Origin: Nematopogon swammerdamellus
Lineage: Eukaryota > Arthropoda > Insecta > Lepidoptera > Adelidae
DNA: 64,000 nt
Assembly: GCA_946902875.1 (NCBI GenBank)
Contig: OX336348.1
Location: 19,121,741-19,185,740, forward strand
Direction of reading: 5' to 3'
Shown: positions 41,697 to 52,069 of the stretch, one piece after another
How positions within the stretch are numbered: position 1 is the stretch's first letter
Layout: each line of letters opens with the position of its first letter
Made by a program: the position numbers and the translations under genes
Notes under the pieces: generated by a model
What the model saw: the letters and a program-made list of their open reading frames with translations, nothing else
What the model was told of the DNA's origin: nothing
Databases searched by the model: none

Positions 41697-43165
41697 GCTG
41701 GTGTGCAGGTAGACGAGCCTAGGGGCGGTGGTGGGGCGCGGCACGGCGGAGGTGTGCTCGCGTACGACAGATAGCGGCCCGATATGTCCACCGGCTCCAT
41801 CTGTCAAACAAGCGCACACAACAACAACCAACATTAGTGCATTACAAAGCGTGCTGGTGTGCAGGTAGACGCGCCTAGGGGCGGTGGCGGGGCGCGGCGG
41901 TTGTGGGGCGCGGCACGGCGGAGGTGTGCGGGCGCGGCGCGCGCGGCGCCGCGCGACCCGCGTGCGCGCTCGCGTACGACAGATAGCGGCCCGATATGTC
42001 CAGCGGCTCCATCTGTCAAACAAGCGCACACAACAACAACATTAGTGCATTACAAAGCGTGCTGGTGTGCAGGTAGACGCGCCTAGGGGCGGTTGTGGGG
42101 AGCAGCGCGCGCGGCGCCGCGCGACCCGCGTGCGCGCTCGCGTACAACAGATAGCGGCCCGATATGTCCAGCGGCTCCATCTGTCAAACAAGCACACACA
42201 ACAACAACCAACATTAGTGCATTACAAAGCGTGCTGGTGTGCAGGTAGACGCGCCTAGGGGCGGTGGTGGGGCGCGGCGCGCGCGGCGCCGCGCGACCCG
42301 CGTGCGCTCTCGCGTACAACAGATAGCGGCCCGATATGTCCACCGGCTCCATCTGTCAAACAAGCGCATACAACAAGAACCAACATTAGTGCTTTACAAA
42401 GCGTGCTGGTGTGCAGGTAGACGCGCCTAGGGGCGGTGGCGGGGCGCGGCGCGCGCGGCGCCGCGCGACCCGCGTGCGCGCTCGCGTACAACAGATAGCG
42501 GCCCGATATGTCCAGCGGCTCCATCTGTCAAACAAGCGCACACAACAAGAACCAACATTAGTGCATAACAAAGCGTGCTGGTGTGCAGGTAGACGCGCCT
42601 AGGGGCGGTGGCGGGGCGCGGCGGTGGTGGGGCGCGGCACGGCGGAGGTGTGCGGGCGCGGCGCGCGCGGCGCCGCGCGACCCGCGTGCGCGCTCGCGTA
42701 CGACAGATAGCGGCCCGATATGTCCAGCGGCTCCATCTGTCAAACAAGCGCACACAACAACAACATTAGTGCATTACAAAGCGTGCTGGTGTGCAGGTAG
42801 ACGCGCCTAGGGGCGGTGGTGGGGCGCGGCGCGCGCGGCGCCGCGCGACCCGCGTGCGCGCTCGCGTACAACAGATAGCGGCCCGATATGTCCAGCGGCT
42901 CCACCTGTCAAACAAGCGCACACAACAACAACACTAGTGCATTACAAAGCGTGCTGGTGTGCAGGTAGACGCGCCTAGGGGCGGTGGCGGGGCGCGGCGC
43001 GCGCGGCGCCGCGCGACCCGCGTGCGCGCTCGCGTACAACAGATAGCGGCCCGATATGTCCAGCGGCTCCATCTGTCAAACAAGCGCACACAACAACAAG
43101 CAATCAACATTAGTGCATTACAAAGCGTGCTGGTGTGCAGGTAGACGCGCCTAGGGGCGGCGGCG
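41697..43165. repeat. GC-rich satellite, nine units of about 172 or 208 bp
   Basis: The landmark GTGCTGGTGTGCAGGTAGAC recurs near 41,697, 41,850, 42,058, 42,230, 42,402, 42,574, 42,782, 42,950 and 43,129. Long units carry an extra GC-rich 36 bp. Each holds a GGCGCCGCGCG CpG-dense core and an AT-richer linker. Arg/Ala-rich frames on both strands are composition artefacts. Confidence 0.9.
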
Positions 43166-43271
43166 CGGCGGGGCCGCGGCCGGGCGCGCCTTGACATCCG
43201 GCGGGGTAATTCTGCGAGTGTTCTGGGAACTTTAGAAAACGCCCCTTTTGTTTGATAGTATTATTTTAATT

Positions 43272-43595
43272 ATTTTTTTATTGGTACTGACACGGTTGGC
43301 TACGTCACCTACAACATCCGTGATGTCAGCCCATAACACCGGGTGTACTTGGTGCCACGTCAGTGCCTCCCTTCGGTCGTGCCGGCTACACTGAACTGGA
43401 CGGAAAACACAAACTATTTACATAGCCGTTTCGATCGACCTTTCATTCAGTGCGGTGGTTTCAACCCGGGCGGATAAACCCTACCACCTAGTAATATAAG
43501 AAGGGAGTCATATCCCTTAGTCGCTTTTTACGACATGCACGGGGAGAGATGCAGTGGGGCTATTCTTTTAAAGTACCGGCCCCACACGGTACAAA
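43272..43595 (-). mobile_element. SINE with alternative head (chimeric family)
   Basis: On the minus strand, the head GTGTGGGGCCGGTAC...GCATGTCGTAAAAAGCGAC is the one used by the 5.4-kb repeat. It leads into the same body as the tRNA/5S SINE and ends in an A tail (T run at 43,272). The 47,036-47,334 copy has the same arrangement. Confidence 0.75.
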
Positions 43596-43756
43596 ATTTA
43601 ATGTTTGTTAGGTGGGTTTAAATGTTTTAGTTATTAATATTAGTTTTTTATATTTTCTTCAATAAAGTATTTTATTTTGCTATGTAAAATTTGTTGCTGT
43701 ACTTTAATAATACTCGTAGTTTATAATTTTTATTATTAATAGAAAACCTACTTAAG

Positions 43757-43905
43757 AAGCCTCGGTTGTGTTCTCCTCTAGTCCAGTTTAGCCAGCAATC
43801 CAGGTAAGTCTCTGTTAAGTATGGCACCTACGTTCTCGGAGGTGATATTGGCTGGTCGGAGCATGTGCTTTGGCCCCTCCGACTCAACTACTCATACTGA
43901 ATTAC
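43757..43905 (+). repeat. Dispersed repeat (TCGGAGGTGATATTGGCTGG family)
   Basis: Longest copy of the family also present at 39,683-40,137. It starts near AGCCTCGGTTGTGTTCTCC. Confidence 0.65.
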
Positions 43906-43928
43906 ATAAAAAAACAATTCAAAATGCG

Positions 43929-43930
<2 letters not shown>

Positions 43931-43960
<30 letters not shown>
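43931..43960 (+). repeat. (GT)n microsatellite
   Basis: About 15 tandem GT units. Confidence 0.95.
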
Positions 43961-43964
<4 letters not shown>

Positions 43965-44020
43965 ATATCAGTGATGTTAATGTGTCAGCGCCAGACAAGA
44001 TGTGACGCGTTAGTTTTATA

Positions 44021-44496
44021 GTAGTATCAAACGGTCCTGGCAGTCCGGGCAATAAACTTTTACGACCTAGGGAAGCGAATCTGCGCGCGGCGCTTTATCG
44101 ATAAAAAGTCACCTTCGTCGATAGAATAGTTATTGCCGTTTTTTATTTATCTGAATTAATAATATTGTTTAAGATACCTTATGCTATTTATTTATAATAG
44201 GTACCTACCTATTTCATATTGAGTATATTCCTTGTAAGCCCTTCCTTGTAGCATTTGTTATTCCTGTTATCCCTAAAACTCGGACATAGTACTGCAAATC
44301 AAATCAAATCAAACAATAACACATGTTTTCACTGGTTTTTTGTTTTTTATTTATCTGATAATTCAGGTAAATAAAAAAGCCTGAATAACTTTCTATCGAT
44401 GAAGGTGACTTTTTATCGACAAAGTACCGCGCACAGATTCGCTTTCGTAGGTCATGAAACTTTATTGCCCTACCTGCCACTACCGTTTGATACTAC
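44021..44496. mobile_element. Foldback MITE with about 120-bp inverted repeats and TA target duplication
   Basis: The termini GTAGTATCAAACGGT are perfectly inverted at 44,021 and 44,496, and imperfect complementarity extends about 120 bp inward. TA flanks both ends (44,019-44,020 and 44,497-44,498), as in Tc1/mariner-type elements. It is 476 bp and non-coding. Confidence 0.8.
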
Positions 44497-44651
44497 TATA
44501 GTTTTAATAAGTTAGTTTTTAATTTTTAGTTAAGTATAGTTTTTTAATTAGTTAAGTAGGTAAATTTTATACATTAGACATATGTCTCAATGTAATATTG
44601 TTATTGTTGTGTGTTCTTTATGGCGAAATAAATATCTGAATCTGAATCATA

Positions 44652-44772
44652 CTAATAAAACTAAAATTGTGGTTTTTCACAATTTCTGAAACAAAGAGAT
44701 CTATTTGTTGGAGGACTTTTTTGTTCCTGGCATGAAACTGAAACGATTAAGAATTTTTTTTTTTACATTAAT
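44652..44772 (-). repeat. Single copy of the 143-bp unit
   Basis: Inverted, partial copy of the unit arrayed at 25,136-25,850 (AAAATTGTGGTTTTTCAC and CATGAAACTGAAACG). It ends where the next SINE begins. Confidence 0.85.
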
Positions 44773-44775
44773 ATG

Positions 44776-45168
44776 TCAGCCTCGATAGCTCAGTGGTGCA
44801 GACATTCAACTGTCGCTATTGAATGTTAAGCAACGCTGGGTGCGGTCAGTACTTGGATGGGTGACCGCTAACCGTTGGAGGCTGACCGAGGTTCGGATTC
44901 CTCGTTAAACTGTAGGTCCCTTCCCTCCTAATCTTACTTGGTGCTAGGGTTTAACCCGCCCGGGTTGGTACCACCGCACTGAATGAAACGTCGGTCTAAA
45001 CGGCTATGTAAATAGTTTGTGTTTTCCGACCAGTTCAGTGTAGCCGGCACGATCAAAGGGGGAAGCACTGACATGGCACCTAGTTCACTCGGTGTTATGG
45101 GCTGACATCACTGACGTTGTAGGTGATGTAGCCAACCGTGTCAGTTTCCATAAAAAAAAAAAAAAAAG
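44776..45168 (+). mobile_element. Full-length SINE with tRNA/5S hybrid head
   Basis: Order of parts: tRNA-type A box ATAGCTCAGTGG, a 5S-like block (GTTAAGCAACGCTGGGTGCG and GTACTTGGATGGGTGACCGC, 44,825-44,868), B-box-like GGTTCGGATTCC at 44,891-44,902, the common body, then CCAT(A)15. It is the best reference copy in the window. Confidence 0.9.
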
Positions 45169-45820
45169 TATCCCACTCAAGGGTCCAAGAACATACTTTT
45201 CTGATGTCGTTAATTTTCAATAGTTATTTAAATATGTGTTCGTAAATGGCGTTACAATAGTTATCCTATTAAATTCATCGTCACGAAACGAATACTGGCA
45301 TATTGAAAGTTCAAAAGCTGCACGAAAGTATCATCGCAACGATGATGTGGCGTCTCTTCGTAAGTGACGAAATTTTCGTAAAAGTAATTTCGGCTTACAT
45401 GTAATAACAGCTTTCAATAACAGGATCAACAACATAATTTGAGTGGCCGTTAGAGAAACTAATCGCCGCCATCTTGGAAAGTCAAGGCGTTGACACTTAA
45501 AATTAGTATTAATTCGCCAAAAATAAAAAATTAAAAAATTACACCTTAAGGGTGATCCAGGGGACAATTTTGTCCCCAGTTTTGTATGGAAAAAAGGGGT
45601 TTAACACAGGGTAACCAACATTTAAAAAAATACTCAAAATTCTTTGTGCAGCTTCTTTCTTATTAATCAATTACTTATCTGAGAGTTGCTGTAACTATTA
45701 AATAAGGTGAATTTATCAAGATAATATCCTGTTTTCAAACAGATACCAAAAACAAGAAAAAAGTTGATCTACCCATTTAAGGTTATTTAACTTCCGCGAC
45801 GTTCGCTCGTTTCGAATTTA
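45169..45820. other. No gene seen
   Basis: Unassigned AT-rich sequence. Short minus frames near 45,331-45,567 lack recognisable similarity. Confidence 0.5.
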
Positions 45821-46220
45821 TTTAAAATGGCGTTTGCCTGCGGCTTCGCTCGCGTGAAATTCGTATTTAAAAAGAAGAAAGTAAGTAAGCCCGCTATCGT
45901 ACCTTTATTTCGGCACGCGAAACAATATTCGGTTTGTATGAGAGCCACATCTTAGCGTAACCGGAACTGGATTTTATTTAGCCTATCCATGGTAAAATGT
46001 GCTTGTACTAAGTTTAATCGAATTCGGATGATCGGTTTAGAGTTATGGAGGAACATACATACATACAGAAAAGATTTATAAAAATCGTCAATTTAGTTTT
46101 AGTAATGTAGTATACATACAGTCTACAAACGCAGTATCTCATAAAACAAAGTAACTTACTCCATGCCATGACCATCCCTTAAAGATTTATTATTAGTATT
46201 GATTGATGATGATGATTGAT

Positions 46221-46845
46221 TATTCCCCTATAAACGTGGACACTTTTATTACCTGGCAACACCGAACGATCGTGGCGCCCCCAGCCAGATTCTCTCCGAG
46301 TTCCGTCCGACCCACGCCCACGTCGAGGTCTCTCTCTCTACTATGTTTCAAGGTCTCACTATCAATGCAGTAATACGTAGATATACATAGGTCACAGTTG
46401 TCGAATTTTGCTCCTCATGTGCTCGTGTGTTACATTTAAATAAAGAAAATACAAAATGGACGATCGATTTCGGGGACCGGCTGGCTGGCAGACCATTGTA
46501 AGCTGTGTTAAAATTATTAGGTGAATGGGTAGGTACATAGTTACTTACATATGAATTTTATAGGTTATTTCATTCTCATATTTCACTTCACTGCTAACCT
46601 CATAAGCTATTTAGCGTGATAGTAAGTAGCCTATAGTTGATGGGAAGAATCAAGCTATCCGTAGAATTTTGTTTTATTAAAATCGGTTCAGTGGTTCTCG
46701 AGTTATAAGCGGACAGACAGACACTCAGACAGAAAGCAGACGTTGGATTTTATTATAGGTAAGGAAGGAAGGGGATTGCCCGCTTTAGATAATTGCTCAA
46801 AGCGAAGTTTCCGGTAGGGCCACCTTCTCGGAGGTGATATTGTAA
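46221..46845. other. Spacer of the inverted repeat
   Basis: 46,240-46,500 is unassigned, with a GC-richer part (46,260-46,340). 46,583-46,768 is a headless AGCTGTGCCC-type tail (AAAATCGGTTCAGTGG to TTATAGGTAAGGA). Confidence 0.5.
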
Positions 46846-47035
46846 TATTATCATCAATCAATACTAATAATAAATCTGTAAGAGATGGTCATGGAGTAGG
46901 TTACTTTGTTTGATGAGATACTGCGTTTGTAGAATCTATGTATGATACCTACTAGGTAAAACTAAATTGATCATTTCTAGAATTTTTTTCTGTGTGTAGG
47001 TATGGATGTACTATGTATGTAGGTGCTTTAAAGAT

Positions 47036-47334
47036 GCAGTGGGGCTACACTTCATCTCTCCCCGTGTAGGTCGTAAAAGGCGACTAAGGGATATGACTCC
47101 CTATTACTAGGTGGTAGGGTTTAACCCGCCCGGGTTGATACCACCGCACTGAATGAAAGGTCGGTCGAAACGGCTACCTATGTAAATAGTTTGTGTTTTC
47201 CGTCCAGTTCAGTGTAGCCGGAACGACCGAAGGGAAGCACTGACGTGGCACCTAGTTGACGCGGTGTTATGGGCTGAAATTACTGATGTTGTATTGTAAG
47301 TGATGTAGCCAACCGTGTCAATTTCCCTAAAAAA
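47036..47334 (+). mobile_element. SINE with alternative head
   Basis: Starts GCAGTGGGGCTACAC and continues through GTCGTAAAAGGCGAC into the common SINE body. It ends with TTTCCCTAAAAAAA. It was inserted in the right arm of the 45.8-47.8 kb inverted repeat. Confidence 0.75.
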
Positions 47335-47394
47335 AATTTCCTCCGTAACTCTTAAACCGATCATCCAAACTTAGTACAAGCACATATAATTATA

Positions 47395-47612
47395 TAGCTG
47401 TGCCCGCGGCTCCGCCCGCTCTCATATTTGCCTTCTCTGCTAACCTCATAAGCCATTTAGCGTGATGAAAAGTAGCCTATAATTGATGGGAAGAATCAAG
47501 CTATCCGCAGAAGCAAACTATATTAAAATCGGTTCAGTGGTTCTAAAGTTATAAGCGGACAGACAGACAGACATACAGACAGAAAGCAGACGTTGGATTT
47601 TATTAAAGGTAA
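47395..47612 (+). repeat. AGCTGTGCCC-type tail element
   Basis: Diverged copy of the unit at 40,486-40,712, with ATCGGTTCAGTGG and an (AGAC)n run. It interrupts the right arm of the inverted repeat. Confidence 0.75.
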
Positions 47613-47790
47613 GGAAGGATAAGGAAGTGACACAGGCTAAGCTATAATAAAATTCAGTTACGCTAAGATCATACAAACCGAATTGTTCCGTGCGCCGAAA
47701 TAAAGGTACGGTAACGGGCTTACTTACTTTCTTCTTTTTGTAATACGAATTTCACGCGAGCGAAGCCTCGGGCAAAAGCTATAATAAATA

Positions 47791-48565
47791 TATTAAATAC
47801 TAAAATTGAGGTTTTTATATTATGTATTTATTTATTTATTTATTTATTGGATCTTCGACATGTAGGACATATTCACAATTCATTTTGGCTTAGGTATACT
47901 TAATAACTATATGTCTACACAATAAAGGAAGAACACTACTTTCTTAAGAAATAAGTGGATGGATCGATCGTGTCGTTCGTCGTCGCTTATCCGTCCGCAA
48001 GACGGTGAATTGTACCAGGAGCCGGACGGCGCGGCGGCGGCGCGGTGCGGCGCGCGGGCGCGCGGGCGGCGGCGGCGCAGAGGAGTCGCTGCTCCGCCGC
48101 CGCCGTGCGGTTATTTTACCGTACCGTGTATAGGTACCTAATTCGCTGCATCACGGTGTCGAGTCGAGTGTTGAGTGCGCCGCGGCGCCGCCCCCGCGCC
48201 GCTCGGCTCTGCATTTATGTATAAACTACCATGTAACTACCCACGAAAACCACCCAATTTAACAATTTAGACTAGGTACAAGATATTAACTAAAAATTTG
48301 TAACAAAATTAATCTACAAAACTACCAAAAACCCAAAAAATTGTAAGTAGAAAGAAGAAAAAACACAATTAAATTAAAACTAATTTATACAATGTAAGTA
48401 AGCACCTAATTAATACTAATTATAATAATAATACAGTAAGTATTTTAACAAGTTGTTGCTAAGTATAAGTTGGTTGGTACACAGTTTCTTTCAGATTGTC
48501 TAAATTCAAATTAAAATAAAAGTGTATATACTGTGCATAATATATATGAGTGTAATTAAATCAGA
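47791..48565. other. Unassigned; contains a GC-rich island
   Basis: 48,005-48,205 is very GC- and CpG-rich, and a short frame there (Arg/Ala-rich, 60 codons) is probably compositional. An (ATTT)n run lies at 47,824-47,848. A promoter function is possible but not supported by clear motifs. Confidence 0.35.
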
Positions 48566-48632
48566 GTCCCTGCAGCACAACACCGATTACTCTGCTTAAA
48601 CCGATTATCGGGATTCAGCGTGTGTGATATGT
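48566..48632 (+). repeat. Tail fragment of the 5.4-kb repeat family
   Basis: Matches GCACAA...CGATTACTCTGCTTA and the GTGTGATATGTATGTATG end. Confidence 0.6.
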
Positions 48633-48776
48633 ATGTATGTATAAACAAATCGACATCAAAATTATGCTTGTATAGACATACATATATATATATGTACATG
48701 AGTACATATGCATATACTACGAGAGACATTGAGGTGATTACGTCTACCTACAGGTCTTGCAAGCAGGTGCTGCCCT

Positions 48777-50978
48777 CTACGGAGGATCATTCAGAAGCGC
48801 TAACAATGTTCTCTTGTATTTGTAAGTAGACATGGAGAACATGTCCAGGCCGAGCTCTTTACACAACTCATTATGCTCTCGTGAAATGCTCGCTATAGGA
48901 TTGAAATGACCTAGGGATGTTTTATACCTACGTACGTACAATGGGTTGAAATTACATAAGCGCACTGATGGCCGCGGAATCTGGAAGGTAATACGCTGCA
49001 ATATATCAGGACAATCTATTTGATAATTCAAAGTTTTATATAATAGCATTTGGCCTGCTAGTTTCCGTCTAGAAGTTAGGGAAGAGAATTTGTACTTTCT
49101 TAACCTGTCGTCATAAGTTTTTAGTGTTGACCGTAGGTTGTCTTTCCATGTTAGGTGACGAAGGAATCGTTTTTGTACTCGTTCAATTCTCTGCGTGTGA
49201 ACATCGAAATAAGGACTCCAGACAATAGAGCAGTATTCGAGCGTACTACGTACCAAGGAGTTGAATAATGTTATCTTAGTCTGAGCGTGCAAGAAAGACC
49301 TGGAATTCCTATATATGAATCCGAGCATTTTATTTGATTTTTTTAACTATGTTGTCGTAATGAAATTTGAAAGATAATTTACTGTCTAATGTTACACCGA
49401 GGTCTCTAATTTGCTGCACTTTTTCAAGTGTCACTCCTTGGATGCAGTAGTTAGTACACAGTGGTTTCTTTTTCCTCGTAAATGTGATTTGTTTACATTT
49501 GTTTAAGTTCAGAGCAAGTCTGTTGCCTACACACCAACTTGCAATATGATTAATATCCTCTTGTAGTTTTATAGAATCTGTCACATTGCTAATAATATGA
49601 TAAATTTTCAGATCGTCTGCGAACATAAGGAACTTGCAGTGTTTAATTACGCTATGGAGGTCGTTAACAAAAGCCAAAAAAAGGATAGGACCCAAGTGGG
49701 ATCCCTGGGGAACACCGGAAGTGACGTCCACGTGTCGGGAGCCGTAACCACAGGCCACTACCTTCTGTTTTCTGCCAGATAAATAAGAAGAGAACCAGTC
49801 CAATATGTTTCCATGTATACCGTATGAATCTAATTTATTTAACAATAGACAGTGATCGACTTTGTCAAATGCCTTGCTTAGGTCAGTGTTTATTGCATCA
49901 ACTTGTTTAGTGTCATCAAGTGCCTGAGAAAGATCATCGACGAGGCAAGTGAGATTGGTCAACGTTGACATTTTGCTACGGAAGCCATGTTGCTGTGGTA
50001 TTAGAACTTGTTTAAGATGTTGTGTTAATATAGGACATACTACTGCCTCGAAAACCTTGGAGAAAATTGATAATAATGATATGGGTCTATAATTCTGCAC
50101 ATCACAGGGGTCGCCACCTTTAGGTATTGGTATCACATTTGCCTGTTTCCATGCAGAGGGGAAAACACCGCTGGATATGGATTTGTTGAAAATCGCTGTA
50201 AGTGGGTAGGTAAGGCTGTCTGCACATCGAAAAACAAATAATGATGGAATCCCATCAGGCCCGGCTCCCTTGTCGGGGTCTAGACTCTTTAGTTTGCATT
50301 TAATTAATTTAAAATTGACTCTGAGGTTACTGAGCACCGTTGTACATTTACTTTCCAAGTTAGAAACATCACAAGAGGTGCTGGATAAGTTCGTGGTTTC
50401 ATAAACAGATGAGAAATGATCGGCAAATAATTCACAAATAAGTTCTGGCGTGTTAGCCCTTTTGTCACGCAGAAACATGTCACTAGGAATAGTACTCTTA
50501 CCCTTACGTTTTGACTTTATGTACGACCAAAACATTTTAATATTACTTTTATTGTGTAATAGCGAGTTCTCTATCATTCCTAAATAATCAGAGTGACACT
50601 TTTTAATTAATTTGTGGCAACGATTTCTTAATGTGTCAAAGCTAATTTTATCAAGTGGATTGCTGAATGTTTTATATTTCTTGCGATATTTGTCCTTCTC
50701 CTTAATTAGCCCGATGAGATCGCTTGAGTACCATGTAGGATACTGGCTTCGTGATTGTTTTACTAGGGGAACGTGGGTTTTAATGACACTGCGTAGATTT
50801 GAATAAAATATATCGACCATATTGTCCACCGAAGAACCTTCACTAAAGAGTGATTTCCAGTCTATACAATCCAGTGCTTTTGTGATGAGCTCATAATTTG
50901 CTTTACGAAAGTTAAATATGTTCGCTGAATTGTCTCTTAGAAACTTAATTTGAGATTGGTCGTAGATAATTTCTATTG
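48777..50978 (-). pseudogene. Non-LTR retrotransposon, 5'-truncated and frameshifted (CR1/Jockey-like)
   Basis: The minus frame 50,829-49,330 encodes a reverse transcriptase: IPIPKGGDP, NYRPISLLS, QQHGFRS, DLSKAFDKVDH, SGVPQGSHLGP and the active site FADD. The C-terminal part (SLVRSTLEYCSIVW, 49,328-48,777) is in another frame. The break falls at a run of seven T on the plus strand (49,338-49,344), consistent with a one-base length change in a homopolymer. Related-looking sequence upstream reaches about 50,978, but the endonuclease domain is absent. The family differs from the element at 3-4.3 kb. Confidence 0.9.
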
Positions 50979-51001
50979 GAGTTCAGTCAGTTGTATGTTC
51001 A

Positions 51002-51076
51002 GTCAGCCTCGGTAGCTCAGTAGTGCGGTCGGTCAACGCGATCCGTACTTGGATGGGTGACCGCCGACCATTGGAG
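51002..51076 (+). mobile_element. Left part of a split SINE
   Basis: Carries the tRNA-type A box and part of the 5S-like block (GTACTTGGATGGGTGACCGC). It stops after CATTGGAG (51,069-51,076), exactly where the CAGTGGCGTACC terminus starts. The remainder begins with CATTGGAG at 62,903. Confidence 0.85.
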
Positions 51077-51119
51077 CAGTGGCGTACCTAGGTAACCAAG
51101 GGCCCCGGTGCAAAAAGAA

Positions 51120-51715
51120 ATTGGGGCCCTATCTAATGGTTAGGTTTAAAATATTTATAAAATGAGTAAAAAAAATATTGCTTATAGGATTTTTGTTTTA
51201 AATTGTGAAGTAATTATTTTTTTCTTTATGACAAATGTTAGCCTGTAGACGTCCGCTGCTGGACATATGCTTCTACCATGGTTTTATTTTAAAAATAAGT
51301 AAAAAAAATCTACTTTTTTACTAGTTTTTAAAATAAAAAAATGTCACAGGCATATTTCCAGCAGTGAACCTCTACTAACTAAAAGACATGGTTTACATAT
51401 TAGTGAGAATACAGGCTTACATTATGATAAGATAAAAACAACTTGTTACGACTGTACACGCCGACCAGATACCTCACGTCATGCCGAGTACGAATATGAC
51501 GCTATTGTGTGAATGTGTTAATGACTTGGGCCGCAATTCGATACAAATCAAACTTATTTAAAAATCTTGCCGTTAATTGTAAAAACACCATTTCCATTGA
51601 AAATCCAATGAAATTTTCTTCAAAATTATATAACATACTCGGTGGAAATATGAAAGGAATGTATACCTACCGAAATTTTTTAGGAAAGCCGACTTGAAAA
51701 ATGTGTGAAATAAAA
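51120..51715. other. No gene seen
   Basis: AT-rich. It includes the lepidopteran repeat motif GTAGACGTCCGCTGCTGG at about 51,245. Confidence 0.55.
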
Positions 51716-51857
51716 AAAAATCGAACCCTAGAGTTGAAGGCGATGCAAAGAAGGCTACGGCTACACAAAATCACAAAAGGGTATCATCCACTGATGTTTT
51801 CCTTCATCCATCATTTTTGCTTGCTTTAGCACCGCCTTCAACTCTAGGTTTCGATTT
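51716..51857. repeat. Small inverted repeat, arms about 25 bp
   Basis: ATCGAACCCTAGAGTTGAAG near 51,718 is inverted near 51,832-51,857. The motif CTTCAACTCTAGGGTT also occurs at about 57,098, on the other side of Helentron-like copy B. Confidence 0.75.
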
Positions 51858-52069
51858 ATTTTTATTTAATACATTTTTCAAGTCGGTTTTTATATTTTTA
51901 AACGGTTTTTTTTAGCTTGACTCCGTATATTTGTTTGTTTGTTTGTTACTATCTTTGTTTCAAATCTTGCGACAACTTTTTCAACTACTTCTACTGAACC
52001 GATTTTTATGAAACTTTGCACACACATTGAGTTCTCGTGACAATACAATATTATGATAATTTCAACTTG

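Larger units (their letters stand above)
45826..47790. repeat. Broken inverted repeat, two opposed copies of one element
   Basis: Left-arm blocks 45,826-45,980, 45,985-46,075 and 46,075-46,215 reappear inverted and in reverse order at 47,625-47,790, 47,332-47,390 and 46,845-46,975. The right arm is split by the SINE at 47,036-47,334 and the tail element at 47,395-47,612. Shared landmarks are TTCACGCGAGCGAAGC and CTTAGTACAAGCACAT. Confidence 0.75.

Noticed and set aside
41682..43197. Arg/Ala-rich proteins on both strands
   Set aside because: They arise from GC-rich satellite units and repeat identically with each unit.
44825..44868. 5S rRNA gene
   Set aside because: Only the internal promoter-like part of 5S is present, within a SINE; the rest of the gene is missing.
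48005..48205. CpG-island first exon of a host gene
   Set aside because: The GC-rich sequence is low in complexity, and no convincing initiator, ATG and donor combination was found.
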